Notes: generated by a model not told the origin, from the letters alone. A stretch of DNA of 64,000 nucleotides from Peribacillus asahii (GCF_004006295.1 NZ_CP026095.1:3706001-3770000); one strand, 5' to 3'; positions 8,835 through 17,845 are shown, numbered from the stretch's first letter. A program made the numbers and translations.

Positions 8835-9703
8835 TCTTCTTCCTCCTCCAATTGAATTTCTTCCATTTGATTGGCTACATTCCGTTTCACAACGATTACA
8901 TCACTAATATCATAAAAATCGGTCGATGGTTCAAGATAAGCAGTTTGATTCAACCCATATTGATTCACCTTTACATCCACTACTTTTCCGATTAACAATC
9001 CTTTAGGAAATACGCCGCCATAACCAGATGTTACAACGTAAGAACCTTTTTTGATTTTTTTATTGTAAGGAATCTTATTCATTAATAACAGATTTGTTTT
9101 CTCATCGAAGCCCTCAATCAACCCAAATGCTTTTTTATCGCCTTGAACATAAGCGGAAACTCGATTGGCTGTATCCATAGATGTTAATAATTGAACGGAA
9201 GCTGAGAATTGCCCAACATTTTTAACCTTTCCAATTAAACCTGTTGCCGTTATAACAGCCATATCCTTTTCGACACCATTTATTTTCCCTTGGTTAATCG
9301 TCAGGATTTCGTGCCAACGATCTGGATTACGCCCAATGACTGCGGCATGAATCGATGAGTATTGCTTTAAATCATCTTCTTTTTTCAAAATTTTGCGCAG
9401 TTCTTGATTCTCTTCTTTTAAATCCTGAACTTGTGTTTTTAATAAAACATACTCATCGAGGCGCTCTTTTAATTTTTGATTTTCTTCATATGTATTTTGA
9501 AGATCACTTAAGTCCCCAAAAAAACCTGTCACAGCCGATACAGGCTTATTAAATACATTCACAAACCAACCCGTTGTATCTTTTAAAAACTGCTCGGGCC
9601 AACTTAATTCTTCTCTCTCTCTTAATGAGAACCCAATCAATGCCACGAGAACAATAATACTAATCAGTAAGAGAAGAAGTTTTTTATTAAAAAACTGTGG
9701 CAT
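8831..9703 (-). CDS. mreC: Rod shape-determining protein MreC
   Basis: MreC is a bitopic protein that forms extracellular filaments and links MreB to the cell-wall synthases. The 290 residues contain one N-terminal membrane segment (about 8-24), a coiled coil (about 65-110, QNTYEENQKLKERLDEYVLL) and the beta-rich MreC domain with VITATGLIGKV and YVVTSGYGGVFPKGLLIG. The acidic tail (EEEE) is unremarkable. It is separated from mreB by 408 bases holding a terminator and a repeat, so it probably has its own promoter. Confidence 0.95.
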   Translation of the reverse strand: MPQFFNKKLLLLLISIIVLVALIGFSLREREELSWPEQFLKDTTGWFVNVFNKPVSAVTGFFGDLSDLQNTYEENQKLKERLDEYVLLKTQVQDLKEENQELRKILKKEDDLKQYSSIHAAVIGRNPDRWHEILTINQGKINGVEKDMAVITATGLIGKVKNVGQFSASVQLLTSMDTANRVSAYVQGDKKAFGLIEGFDEKTNLLLMNKIPYNKKIKKGSYVVTSGYGGVFPKGLLIGKVVDVKVNQYGLNQTAYLEPSTDFYDISDVIVVKRNVANQMEEIQLEEEEE

Positions 9704-9734
9704 GGTGTCTACACCTCAATTTACTTTAGTTTAC

Positions 9735-9890
9735 TAAGAAAGCACAAGGCGCCCGACTATTGGCGACAAGTGCTGAAAAACCAGAAGGTGAAGTTTCACT
9801 TCATCGACTGGTTAGACAACTTGAAGGGCCTAGGTATGGAACACGGCTGCACTCCTTTTTAGGCGACTGCCTAAAGCGGCTCATCGTTTT
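9735..9890. repeat. Dispersed intergenic repeat between mreB and mreC
   Basis: Begins AAGAAAGCACAAGGCGCCCG on the plus strand, just upstream of the mreC ribosome binding site. It resembles the widespread AAGAAAAGCGCAAGCGCC-type repeat of bacilli and the copies at 34257 and 59470 in this window. It contains a hairpin (CCAG...GAAGT/ACTTC...CTGG). Ends are approximate. Confidence 0.5.
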
Positions 9891-9901
9891 CCTAATACCA
9901 T

Positions 9902-9936
9902 AAAAAAATCGGCTCTTTACCAAAATTTCGAGCCGA
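9902..9936 (-). terminator. Rho-independent terminator after mreB
   Basis: The stem TCGGCTC/GAGCCGA (9909-9915 and 9930-9936) is followed on the minus strand by seven T. It lies about 175 bases after the mreB stop and separates mreB from mreCD. Confidence 0.85.
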
Positions 9937-10111
9937 CTTCCTCTACATCAAACACATTTACCTATCGTAATCATTCGTTCACATTTCATGTGTATAGCTG
10001 ATCCTACAGCGTGTAACAAAAAACCGAATATGACCTTATAGAAATGTGCAGTTACAGCCTTGCCTTCCGAAGATAGTTAATCTTATTTTTATCCAAACAG
10101 TACGAATATAA

Positions 10112-11131
10112 TTAGCGAGAATCTTTTGATTTTGTTTTAAATAAATGAATATGATCTAACGCTTTACCTGTTCCAATAGCTACACAGTCTAATGGATTTT
10201 CTGCAATGATCACAGGCATTTGTGTTTCCGCGCTAATTACTTTATCTAAATTGCGTAATAATGCTCCACCGCCGGTTAAAACAATTCCACGATCCATAAT
10301 ATCCGCACCAAGCTCTGGCGGTGTTTTTTCTAATGTATTTTTGACCGATTCTACAATCGCTGATACCGTATCACGTAAAGCTTGTGAAATTTCTTCTGCC
10401 GTAATTTCAATTGTTTTTGGTAACCCTGTTAATAAATCGCGGCCACGAATCTCCATGTTCGGGATGTCTGTTGTGTCGCCAGCAGAACCGATTTCCATTT
10501 TAATCGCTTCAGATGTACGATCACCAATCATTAAATTATAATGTTTACGAATATACGCGACAATCGCTTCATCCATTTCATCACCCGCAACACGAACGGA
10601 TTGGCTTGTTACAATTCCTCCAAGAGAAATAATCGCAACTTCTGTCGTTCCCCCACCGATATCAACAACCATGCTGCCTGTAGGCTCCCAAACAGGCAAA
10701 TCCGCACCAATTGCCGCTGCAAATGGTTCTTCAATCGGATAAGCATCACGTGCACCTGCTTGTCTTGCTGCATCAATAACCGCACGCTGTTCTACTGCCG
10801 TAATCCCCGATGGTACACAAATCATTACATAAGGTTTATTACCAAACACACCTTTTTTTTGCGCTTCCTTCATGTAATATTTTAGCATTGCAGCTGTCGT
10901 TTCATGATCCGCAATTACACCATCTTTCATCGGACGAAGAGCCACAACATTTCCCGGAGTTCGTCCAATCATGTTTTTCGCATCATTCCCAACAGCGACA
11001 ATTTGTTTCGTATCTGTTTGTACAGCAACAACAGACGGCTCTCGTACTACAATTCCTTTTCCTTTTACATAAACAAGCGTATTTGCTGTTCCCAAGTCAA
11101 TTCCAATATCTCTCGCACCAATTCCAAACAT
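10112..11131 (-). CDS. mreB: Rod shape-determining actin homologue MreB
   Basis: MreB is a membrane-bound actin-like filament protein that directs lateral wall synthesis. The 339-residue product starts [20 protein letters not shown], with the actin phosphate-1 motif (GIDLGTANT), phosphate-2 ([13 protein letters not shown]) and adenosine motif ([12 protein letters not shown]). Length matches the family. The ATG follows AAAGGGAG, and a near-consensus sigma-A promoter lies 30-60 bases upstream. It lies downstream of radC, the usual Bacillus order. Confidence 0.98.
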   Translation of the reverse strand: MFGIGARDIGIDLGTANTLVYVKGKGIVVREPSVVAVQTDTKQIVAVGNDAKNMIGRTPGNVVALRPMKDGVIADHETTAAMLKYYMKEAQKKGVFGNKPYVMICVPSGITAVEQRAVIDAARQAGARDAYPIEEPFAAAIGADLPVWEPTGSMVVDIGGGTTEVAIISLGGIVTSQSVRVAGDEMDEAIVAYIRKHYNLMIGDRTSEAIKMEIGSAGDTTDIPNMEIRGRDLLTGLPKTIEITAEEISQALRDTVSAIVESVKNTLEKTPPELGADIMDRGIVLTGGGALLRNLDKVISAETQMPVIIAENPLDCVAIGTGKALDHIHLFKTKSKDSR

Positions 11132-11162
11132 CTCCGTATCTCCCTTTCGTAAAAAAAATGCT

Positions 11163-11191
11163 CTTATATAAGGTCAATGAAAGCTTGTCAA
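11163..11191 (-). promoter_or_regulatory. Sigma-A promoter of mreB
   Basis: On the minus strand TTGACA (11186-11191) is followed after 17 bases by TATAAG (11163-11168), 32 bases before the mreB ATG. Confidence 0.75.
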
Positions 11192-11278
11192 TCTTCCCAC
11201 AATAATTAACTTTGAAAAAGTTTCCTCTTTAAAAATCACAAACAACATTATATCCTATTGACAAAAATTTTGATAGTG

Positions 11279-11956
11279 TCATAAATAACCTTTTTCCTTT
11301 AAGCTCACATATTTATGTTCACCAATAATAAGATGATCTAATAGGTCAATCCCTATTATCTTACCACATTCGACTAGCCTTTTCGTTACTTCAATATCTT
11401 CTTTACTTGGAGCCGGATCTCCGGAGGGATGATTATGGAGACAAATGATAGAGGCTGCAGATCTTCGAAAGGCTTCTTTGAATATCTCTCGCGGATGTAC
11501 AATCGAGGCATTTAAGCTGCCAATAAAAATGGTTCGCTTATGGAGCACTTGATTTTTCGTATTCAAATACAAACAGACAAAATGCTCTTGTGTTAAGAAA
11601 CGCATCTCTTCCATACAATACTTCGCACCATCTTCCGGGGAGCGAATAACATAACGTTCTTGATTATTGACTCGATGGATGCGTCTACCGAGTTCTACAG
11701 CTGCCAACAGTTGCATAGCCTTGGCTTCACCAATTCCTTTAATAGCGGTTAACTCTTCAATCGATGCTTCTTTGAGCAACCGTAATTCCTCAAACGCATC
11801 CATCAGTCGGTTAGCCATTTGTAAAACCGACTCTTCCTTCGTACCTGTTCTGAGTAATAAAGCAAATAACTCTTGATCAGAGAGGCTTTCCGGACCATCT
11901 TGTAAAAACCTCTCGCGCGGCTTTTCTTCTTTTCGATATTCTCTCATTAACATCAA
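11279..11956 (-). CDS. radC: RadC/YsxA family JAB-domain protein
   Basis: RadC-like proteins carry an N-terminal helix-hairpin-helix region ([19 protein letters not shown], about residues 64-82) and a C-terminal JAB/MPN metalloprotease-like domain ([14 protein letters not shown] with the metal-binding HxH and D). A DNA-repair role was proposed from E. coli genetics, but the true function is unsettled. The 225 residues match the family length. The start could be the TTG at 11956 (9 bases from AAAGGAG) or the ATG at 11953. It lies between maf and mreB as in B. subtilis. Confidence 0.92.
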   Translation of the reverse strand: MMLMREYRKEEKPRERFLQDGPESLSDQELFALLLRTGTKEESVLQMANRLMDAFEELRLLKEASIEELTAIKGIGEAKAMQLLAAVELGRRIHRVNNQERYVIRSPEDGAKYCMEEMRFLTQEHFVCLYLNTKNQVLHKRTIFIGSLNASIVHPREIFKEAFRRSAASIICLHNHPSGDPAPSKEDIEVTKRLVECGKIIGIDLLDHLIIGEHKYVSLKEKGYL

Positions 11957-12036
11957 GCATTCACACTCCTTTATCCACTTAAAGGGAGCGTGCCGAAGTA
12001 ATAACTGCTCGCCGAAACAAATCCAGTACTAAGTCT

Positions 12037-12612
12037 TCAGCATGAAGACCATTTTGCTTGCATTGCCTTTAGTTCACGAGCAAGTCTTGAGACAGGAAGA
12101 CCTACTACCGAAAAATAATCACCTTCAATTTGCTTTACAAACAATGATCCATACCCTTGAATGCCATAGCTGCCGGCTTTGTCAAAAGATTCGCCGCTAT
12201 CGAGATACTGTTCAATATCCTCTTCCGACAGCTCCCAAAAAGTGACCTTCGTTTTCTCTAAAAACACAGTGCTGTTTTTCTTAAATAGAATCGCTACACC
12301 TGTATACACTTCATGTGTTTGTCCTGACAGCTCGGTTAACATTCTTTTCGCATCATTACGGTCAAGCGGCTTTCCTAATATCGTATCGTTTAAAACGACA
12401 ATCGTATCCGAGCCAATGACCCAATGATCGGAATGTGTACGTGCAATAGCTGACGCTTTACGGAAAGCTAATTCCTTGACGACTTCATCGGCTTTCATCT
12501 GTTTTGGAAAATCTTCATTCACATTGGCATTCATACTTTGAAAGGGAATTTGAAGAAGTTTCAGGAGTTCTTTACGACGTGGGGAAGATGAAGCTAAAAT
12601 CAATGGTTGCAT
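12037..12612 (-). CDS. maf: Maf nucleotide pyrophosphatase (dTTP/UTP type)
   Basis: Maf proteins hydrolyse dTTP, UTP and modified nucleotides to monophosphates. In Bacillus, overexpression also inhibits septation and competence. The 191 residues include the signature LILASSSPRRKELL at 4-17, the GSDTIV catalytic segment and the FDKAGSYGIQGYG motif. It sits between spoIIB and radC as in B. subtilis. Confidence 0.95.
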   Translation of the reverse strand: MQPLILASSSPRRKELLKLLQIPFQSMNANVNEDFPKQMKADEVVKELAFRKASAIARTHSDHWVIGSDTIVVLNDTILGKPLDRNDAKRMLTELSGQTHEVYTGVAILFKKNSTVFLEKTKVTFWELSEEDIEQYLDSGESFDKAGSYGIQGYGSLFVKQIEGDYFSVVGLPVSRLARELKAMQAKWSSC

Positions 12613-12727
12613 ATACGTTAAACACCTTTCTTTTACAATTAGGAGATACTATTTTATCGTACCAAATAAATGAGTGCTCGACAAATTTCTTTATAAAACA
12701 ATTTTTCACTTCTATAAAAATAGCCGT

Positions 12728-12757
12728 CGCAAAAGGGAATAGTGGTTCCCCTTTGCG
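12728..12757 (-). terminator. Hairpin downstream of spoIIB
   Basis: CGCAAAAGGGAA and TTCCCCTTTGCG pair with one bulge. There is no T run immediately after it on the minus strand (a T-rich stretch comes ten bases later), so its action as a terminator is uncertain. Confidence 0.35.
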
Positions 12758-12777
12758 ATATTTCCCGAAAAATAATA

Positions 12778-13656
12778 TTAGGAGACAATCGTTTGTAAAA
12801 ATAGAAGCAGCTTCTCTTGAGCCTCGCTCGCTTGATTTTTTTGTAATAGTTCGCTAGCTTCCATTAATCGCTTCTTACCTTCTTTGTTTCCTGATAACTG
12901 CACTCCATTGAGCTGCTTCGTGACTTGCTGCAGGTCTACACTTGAATCAGTATTGCGAAGCTTCGCTGCAGAAAGTTCCGCAAGCGATGAATATACGTCT
13001 ACAGCCGCATCATCCTCTGCGATTTTCGCTTTAAAACGGATTTCTTTCCAAAATACATCCACATCCTGCGTTTTATATTCAAGAGCAAGCTCCTTCGTGG
13101 CAGCTAGACTTTCCGCGACACCTAAAAATAAATAGTATTCGTTTTCCATCTTAAACACTTCGGCTGGAAGTTTCTTTGCCTGAAGAGTCGCCTGCACTTC
13201 CTTCGCTGCCTCTTCTGTACTAAATACGCCGCCCTGCACTAAAAAAGTTTGCACCGTTGCCCCTTTACTTGTTTGTTCAACCGGTGGTACGACTGCCGGT
13301 GTTTCTTCTTCAACTTCTATCGGTGGAGTAACAGTCTGCTCTGCCGTAATCGTTCGAATAGCAAGAACACCAAGGCTTGTTCCAACAACAATCGCTACAA
13401 TAGCCAGTATAAACGGAGTCTTTAACTTCCACGGACGACGAGGCTGAGGATAAGGATGAATTTTTCCCTTTTTCTTCGAATTCGGCGCCGGTATAATTTC
13501 ATTTGGTAGAACCCAATCGAAACTTTCATCTGGCGATTCGACAGCGGCTGCTTCCGTTCGCCCTTCTTCTATAGGAGCTGCCGAATGTTCTTTAAATGAT
13601 TTCTCTTGACCATTAATTTTAATCGTAAACCCATTCTCTTGATTAGACTTGTCCAC
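12778..13656 (-). CDS. spoIIB: SpoIIB-like SPOR-domain membrane protein
   Basis: SpoIIB localises to the sporulation septum and assists engulfment and septal peptidoglycan thinning. The 292-residue product has a hydrophilic N-terminus with FTIKINGQEKSF and DWVLPNE, one membrane segment (about residues 85-105, AIVAIVVGTSLGVLAI) and an extracellular SPOR-like repeat (VQTFLVQGGVFSTEEAAKE... about 135-205). These features and the position next to maf match B. subtilis SpoIIB. I chose the GTG at 13656 because GGGGGGAG lies 7 bases upstream. The frame extends 43 codons further without similarity. It is the last gene of the minus-strand pilus cluster, 94 bases after pilO. Confidence 0.78.
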   Translation of the reverse strand: MDKSNQENGFTIKINGQEKSFKEHSAAPIEEGRTEAAAVESPDESFDWVLPNEIIPAPNSKKKGKIHPYPQPRRPWKLKTPFILAIVAIVVGTSLGVLAIRTITAEQTVTPPIEVEEETPAVVPPVEQTSKGATVQTFLVQGGVFSTEEAAKEVQATLQAKKLPAEVFKMENEYYLFLGVAESLAATKELALEYKTQDVDVFWKEIRFKAKIAEDDAAVDVYSSLAELSAAKLRNTDSSVDLQQVTKQLNGVQLSGNKEGKKRLMEASELLQKNQASEAQEKLLLFLQTIVS

Positions 13657-13750
13657 GTTTTCTCCCCCCTTCGCAGCATTTTTTTCCATGCTATCATAGA
13701 GATCAAAAAAAAGAACAAGACTTTTGTCGTCTTGTTCACAATAGCTTTCG

Positions 13751-14692
13751 TCAATTTTCTCCATCCACTGGCACTGGAACTTCAATGTTTGTTCCCGCCA
13801 TTAATATCGTCATATTATTCCACTTTTTAATCAACACTTCTCCCGCTCGGCTATTGTAATAGCGCATCGAGATACGGAAAAGTGTGTCTCCTGGCTGAAC
13901 TTTATACGTAAACACTTCGTAAGTGATATTGTCTTTTTCTACGATGTTTCCTTTTTCCGCTTCATTCTTTGGCGGAATTTCTACTTTTGGTTCATATAAA
14001 GGATTTTCTTTATCACTAGCTGGCGGTGCTTCGTAGTTTGGTAGCTGTTGAACGAGTTCTTCTAATTCCGGATAATAATAGAAAGAAACGACAACCTGAA
14101 AAGAAAGATTCTCCGGTTCAACTACTAGTTCTCTTGCTTCTTGTGTGCCTGCGAATTGAAGGCTCTCTACTTTTGCCATACGCGGCAACTGTTCAATCTC
14201 TTTCACAAACGTTTCTAATTCTTTATAAGAAGGAGCGATAACCGTCATCTCTGCTTGGATTTGTTTCACACCGCCAGGAAGATTCTCTGCGCCTTCAGCT
14301 GTCTTCTCTGTCTCTTTTTCAATACCGAGAGCGTCTTCCGTTTCCGAACTTTGCTGCTCATCTTCCTCTCCTTCTTGAAACGTCAAACTTGTAATCAACG
14401 TTCCCGATGCGACCTCCGCTTCTTCAAGAGATAACACAATTTGGTCGGTTAAAGGTTGAACAGGGATTTTTTGTTGCAGCTCACTTGTATTGACTATCTC
14501 TTTTTTCGCAGAAGATTGGCCTGTTTCATCTATCATAGCCAATTCTTGCTTTTCTTTTGTAATAGATGCTTCTAATTCATTCACCTTCTGTTGCAACGGC
14601 TGAAAGTGGAAGAAGTATACATAAAGTCCACCCCCGATAACAACAACCATCGTTAAGATAAACAAAAGAAGCTTGGATGTTTTAGAAGTCAA
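13751..14692 (-). CDS. pilO: PilO-like type IV pilus assembly protein with C-terminal LysM domain
   Basis: PilO pairs with PilN to form the inner-membrane alignment complex of type IV pili. The 313 residues contain a membrane segment at about 8-27, a coiled coil (32-55), an acidic linker (105-140) and the ferredoxin-like PilO core (145-208, VIAPSYKELETFVKEIEQLP). Unusually, residues 261-306 form a LysM domain (YKVQPGDTLFRISMRYY ... AGTNIEVPVP), a peptidoglycan-binding module not found in canonical PilO. In a monoderm cell this could anchor the complex to the wall. Its start overlaps pilN by four bases. PilO assignment rests on order and topology. Confidence 0.8.
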   Translation of the reverse strand: MTSKTSKLLLFILTMVVVIGGGLYVYFFHFQPLQQKVNELEASITKEKQELAMIDETGQSSAKKEIVNTSELQQKIPVQPLTDQIVLSLEEAEVASGTLITSLTFQEGEEDEQQSSETEDALGIEKETEKTAEGAENLPGGVKQIQAEMTVIAPSYKELETFVKEIEQLPRMAKVESLQFAGTQEARELVVEPENLSFQVVVSFYYYPELEELVQQLPNYEAPPASDKENPLYEPKVEIPPKNEAEKGNIVEKDNITYEVFTYKVQPGDTLFRISMRYYNSRAGEVLIKKWNNMTILMAGTNIEVPVPVDGEN

Positions 14693-15279
14693 GGAGATCC
14701 CTCCCCTTCTTGAAGCGCCTTTTCATTCACAACAAAACGATAGGATGCCATATATCTTGGCAATACATTCTCCTCTTCTACTGTATCTTCTTCAGAGGAG
14801 ATAGATTCTGTCTCTATACTTAATAATTCCGCTTCTTCAATATAAGGGGAGTTCTGCAAGCTTTTTAAATAAAAAGCAGCTTCTCGTGAACTATCGAATT
14901 GGATTGACAAATCTGCCGTCTTGCCTTCCGCAAAAGAAAAGTTCATAAAATACCCTCTTTTCGGCAATAAAGAGGTGATATGTTGTAAAAGAAAAGAGGT
15001 CGATGTATCCGTTTCTTCCGCCCATGTAATCGCCGCCTTCAATTGCTCCACTCCGTTATCACTTGCGGCTTTAGATAAACTTTGTTCCTTTAATACCTTT
15101 TCTTCTTTATATTGTGAAAGCACCGTCTCCAGTTGCCTTTCTTTCGCTACTTGTGTCTGATACATCTTCCACGCAAAAATCCCTGCAGCTACAAGAACGA
15201 TAACACCAACGAGAATAAAAATGAGAAAAAAGGATGCTTTCTTTTCTTTTTTCTGCAATAAATTTATATCAACTAGCAT
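14689..15279 (-). CDS. pilN: PilN-like type IV pilus assembly protein
   Basis: PilN binds PilM through its cytoplasmic N-terminal motif and pairs with PilO outside the membrane. The 196-residue protein starts MLVDINLLQKKEKK, the canonical INLL PilM-binding motif at residues 5-8, followed by a membrane segment (about 17-38) and a coiled coil plus small globular domain (about 40-165). The ATG at 15279 has TAGGTG 5 bases upstream. The frame upstream of it overlaps pilM and is not used. Spacing to pilM is 8 bases and it overlaps pilO by 4. Confidence 0.85.
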   Translation of the reverse strand: MLVDINLLQKKEKKASFFLIFILVGVIVLVAAGIFAWKMYQTQVAKERQLETVLSQYKEEKVLKEQSLSKAASDNGVEQLKAAITWAEETDTSTSFLLQHITSLLPKRGYFMNFSFAEGKTADLSIQFDSSREAAFYLKSLQNSPYIEEAELLSIETESISSEEDTVEEENVLPRYMASYRFVVNEKALQEGEGSP

Positions 15280-15287
15280 GTAGACAC

Positions 15288-16271
15288 CTACTTTAATGCA
15301 AGACCAATACACTCTGTATACACAGAAGGAATGTTGGTTCCTTTTTTTGTTTGAAAAATCGGTTGCAGCATCGATTGTACGTCCATTTCAAATTCAAACG
15401 ATTCTTTCATATTCCGATAAAAAGCTTCTATACAAGGATGGTCGCCCATCACTAATAGTTTGGAAATTTCGTATTTACCGCCTGTTAAATTGAAACGATA
15501 ATAGGAGATAAAACGCTGAATTTCCATCACAATATCACGCGCATGTCCCGCCAGCGTTTCATCGTCATCGTGACATGTATAGTATTCTGCCCCTCTTCTA
15601 TTCTTAACAATTTCAAACGACTCGTCCGAGAATGATGGGCGGAAATGATGGACAAATACAGGTTTATATTGATGAAAAACAGAAAGAATCATCGTCTTTA
15701 AACCGATTTGAACCATCAACACATGTTCATCATTCGTTGCTAACCCAAGATGAAAATAAGTGCGATAAGCGGCTAACATGGATAAGTCAGCCACAACCGG
15801 TTTTAATGAAGATTCTCGGAACAGCTCAGAAAACTCTTGCAGCACCGATTCTTTTGAAGCAATCAAAAGCACTTCTTTATTCTCCTCTGTTTCCTTTAAT
15901 AAAACAGGTACGAGTAGTGGATCTTCGAAAGGCAAATGAATGCTTTCTCCTAATTGCATATATAAATAACCAGTCAGTTCCTCTTCCATAATTTCAAGCG
16001 GGACAACTGTTTTTCTCAAAATGACAAACTCATTGGGAACACAAAACGACATCTTACTCCCTTTCAGCTTCCAGTTGTCCACCATCTCATCGATAATCAT
16101 TCCAAGCGTGTCTCGCTCCTTAATCTGCCCTTCAACGACAACACCGGGCGGCAGACACTTTTGTCCATACGTATGAAACGTCCGATTGCGATCGCTCTGG
16201 ACAAAACGAATATACGAATCGCTAATCGTAAAATGAACAGAATGCTGCCTGTTGCTTCGTAAAAAATTCAT
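15288..16271 (-). CDS. pilM: PilM-like actin-fold type IV pilus protein
   Basis: PilM is a cytoplasmic actin-like ATPase fold protein that binds PilN and the motor ATPase. The 327 residues have the FtsA/PilM layout: a first subdomain with VHFTISDSYIRFVQ at 11-24, VVPLEIMEEELTGYLYMQ around 90-107, and a second phosphate-type segment (HVLMVQIGLKTMILSVF). Sequence similarity to Gram-negative PilM is weak, and the call depends on the M-N-O gene order. It lies 11 bases after comC. Confidence 0.82.
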   Translation of the reverse strand: MNFLRSNRQHSVHFTISDSYIRFVQSDRNRTFHTYGQKCLPPGVVVEGQIKERDTLGMIIDEMVDNWKLKGSKMSFCVPNEFVILRKTVVPLEIMEEELTGYLYMQLGESIHLPFEDPLLVPVLLKETEENKEVLLIASKESVLQEFSELFRESSLKPVVADLSMLAAYRTYFHLGLATNDEHVLMVQIGLKTMILSVFHQYKPVFVHHFRPSFSDESFEIVKNRRGAEYYTCHDDDETLAGHARDIVMEIQRFISYYRFNLTGGKYEISKLLVMGDHPCIEAFYRNMKESFEFEMDVQSMLQPIFQTKKGTNIPSVYTECIGLALK

Positions 16272-16282
16272 ATTTTCACCGC

Positions 16283-17044
16283 CTACATGAACATCGAGAA
16301 ATACCAGCTAATGATGTTCTCTCCATAAAAGTAAGAAAGAAGAGCCCCAACTGCAATAAACGGACCAAATGGAATGAGCTCTTTTTGTTTATGCTTCCCA
16401 AGCAGCATCCCGCCTACACCAAATACAGCTCCTAAAAAAGTGGCCATCAAAAAGGTAAGCAATGTTTGCGAAAACCCGAGCGCAATTCCAATCACAAAAA
16501 AGAGCTTAATATCGCCTCCGCCCATGCCGCCTTTGCTAATGACGGCAATCAACAATAACAAACCAAAGCCAAAGAAGGCACCAACTAATGGGTCCCACCA
16601 CGGAGTAAGCGGAATGAACAACCGTTCAAGAAAGAAAAGCGGCAAAAAAAACAACAGCACTTTATCAGGAATAATCATATACTTCATATCCGACACAAAT
16701 ATAATCACTAACAGTGAAATAAGTGTCAAGGCGACAATCAGTTCACCTGTCAAACCAAACTGATACAACGCCAGCATAAACAAAATTCCCGTCGCAAGCT
16801 CCATAATTGGATAAAACGGCGAAATCTTACTGCCGCATCCACGACATGTTCCTTTTAAAAACACAAAAGACAAAACCGGAACTAAATCCAATGTACTAAG
16901 CGTTCGCTTACACGTCGGACAATGCGACCGCGGCCTTACAATCGACTGCCCCTCCGGAACCCGAAGCCCGACAACATTATAAAACGACCCTAGCACAAGA
17001 CCGAGCACTAATAAATAACTATATATAAATATCATCATCTTCAT
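16283..17044 (-). CDS. comC: Prepilin peptidase ComC/PilD
   Basis: This bifunctional membrane enzyme cleaves the class III leader from prepilins and methylates the new N-terminal residue. The 253 residues have seven to eight membrane segments, the zinc-binding CPTCKR/CRGCG pairs (about 42-47 and 67-71) in the N-terminal cytoplasmic domain, and both catalytic aspartates in SDMKYMIIPD and GGGDIKLF. In B. subtilis the orthologue comC lies next to spoIIB and serves the competence pilus ComGC. Here it lies inside a full pilus cluster and may process both sets. Starts at 17044 or two codons later. Confidence 0.95.
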   Translation of the reverse strand: MKMMIFIYSYLLVLGLVLGSFYNVVGLRVPEGQSIVRPRSHCPTCKRTLSTLDLVPVLSFVFLKGTCRGCGSKISPFYPIMELATGILFMLALYQFGLTGELIVALTLISLLVIIFVSDMKYMIIPDKVLLFFLPLFFLERLFIPLTPWWDPLVGAFFGFGLLLLIAVISKGGMGGGDIKLFFVIGIALGFSQTLLTFLMATFLGAVFGVGGMLLGKHKQKELIPFGPFIAVGALLSYFYGENIISWYFSMFM

Positions 17045-17137
17045 GTTCCTCTGCTTCTTCTCTACTTATCCATAATTCTATTATAACGAAATACAACATG
17101 ATTCGATAGTAGGATGGTGGGATATGTAGGAATAGGT

Positions 17138-17167
17138 AAAAAAATAACTCCTTGGGAAGGAGTTATT
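17138..17167 (-). terminator. Rho-independent terminator after the pilin gene
   Basis: The stem AATAACTCC/GGAGTTATT (17143-17151, 17159-17167) is followed on the minus strand by seven T. It lies 16 bases after the pilin stop, so most pilin transcripts should end before comC. Confidence 0.88.
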
Positions 17168-17183
17168 AAAATTCACAATATTT

Positions 17184-17642
17184 TTATTCTACAATATCTC
17201 TTTTAAGTTCCGATGGTTTTTTACCTGATATACCTCTTTCACTACCTTCAAGAGTTACAATATATGATTTATCAGTTCCATTATACATTACGTAGGCAGT
17301 AGCTTCCGGGTAGGATGTACCATCCTTATCCGGATCTTCAATTGCACTTTCTAAGTATCCAGCACTTACTAATTCTGTCATAGTAATTTTGCCACCATCA
17401 TTAGCATTATTACCACTGTTTGCCCATAATGATTTCTCATTCGCCGCAACCGCCAATCTCGCAGCCCCAATCAATTGTTCAGCATTTGCCACATGCGCAT
17501 CTTTCTTACTGTTGTCAATAATGTTCGCAATACTCGGCACCGCAATCGCTCCAATAATCCCCAAGATAACAACAACTGCTAGTAATTCAACGAGTGTCAA
17601 ACCTTTTTGGTTTTTTAGTAATTTTTGTAATTTCTTTTTCAT
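17184..17642 (-). CDS. pilA: Major type IV pilin (PilA-like)
   Basis: This 152-residue protein is a classic type IV prepilin: a basic leader of 14 residues ending in Gly (KNQKG), cleavage before Leu15, the conserved Glu at mature position 5 (LTLVELLAVVVILGIIGAIA) and a hydrophobic helix. The globular part (about 45-152) includes a stretch seen in clostridial pilins (ADNAEQLIGAARLA-like: AEQLIGAARLAVAANE). I chose the ATG at 17642, which has GGGGGA with 8-base spacing. It has its own promoter, a class II c-di-GMP riboswitch-like leader and a downstream terminator. It is probably the major subunit, as the only small pilin in the operon. Confidence 0.9.
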   Translation of the reverse strand: MKKKLQKLLKNQKGLTLVELLAVVVILGIIGAIAVPSIANIIDNSKKDAHVANAEQLIGAARLAVAANEKSLWANSGNNANDGGKITMTELVSAGYLESAIEDPDKDGTSYPEATAYVMYNGTDKSYIVTLEGSERGISGKKPSELKRDIVE

Positions 17643-17729
17643 ACCTTTATCCCCCTTTTTTATTTTAGAAGTAGTGTGTATGTAAATATTCACTAAATCT
17701 AGTAGTTTACCAGTTTCAAAGACTTAAAA

Positions 17730-17800
17730 TTGGCGGGGTGCACTACTAGCTCCGGATCATTCAAGTGCCCACATACGAATAATCTTTCAACGCTTCCAAC
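17730..17800 (-). ncRNA. Class II cyclic-di-GMP riboswitch aptamer upstream of the pilin gene
   Basis: On the minus strand the segment reads GGAAGCG, then GGGCACTTGA, a variable loop, GAGCTAGTAGTGCA and CCCCGCC, with UUGG/CCAA closing the outer helix. These blocks match the known c-di-GMP-II aptamer (compare GGAAAC, GGGCACTTGA, GAGTTAGTAGTGCA, CCGACC). The segment 17742-17749 (CTAGTAGT in the RNA) is perfectly complementary to ACTACTAG just downstream (17699-17706), a plausible switching partner. The transcript then runs to the pilin ribosome binding site. In Clostridioides difficile the same class controls pilA1. I cannot test the ligand or the sign of control. Confidence 0.85.
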
Positions 17801-17815
17801 TTTACCTTTTATTTT

Positions 17816-17845
17816 ATTATATAGGCATTTATCCCCAAAATACAA
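17816..17845 (-). promoter_or_regulatory. Sigma-A promoter of the riboswitch-pilin transcript
   Basis: TTGTAT (17840-17845) and TATAAT (17816-17821) are separated by 18 bases on the minus strand. Transcription would start near 17809, just before the aptamer. Confidence 0.65.

Noticed and set aside
10541..11205. Plus-strand open frames opposite mreB
   Set aside because: Shadows of the strongly conserved mreB reading frame, with biased composition and no ribosome binding sites.
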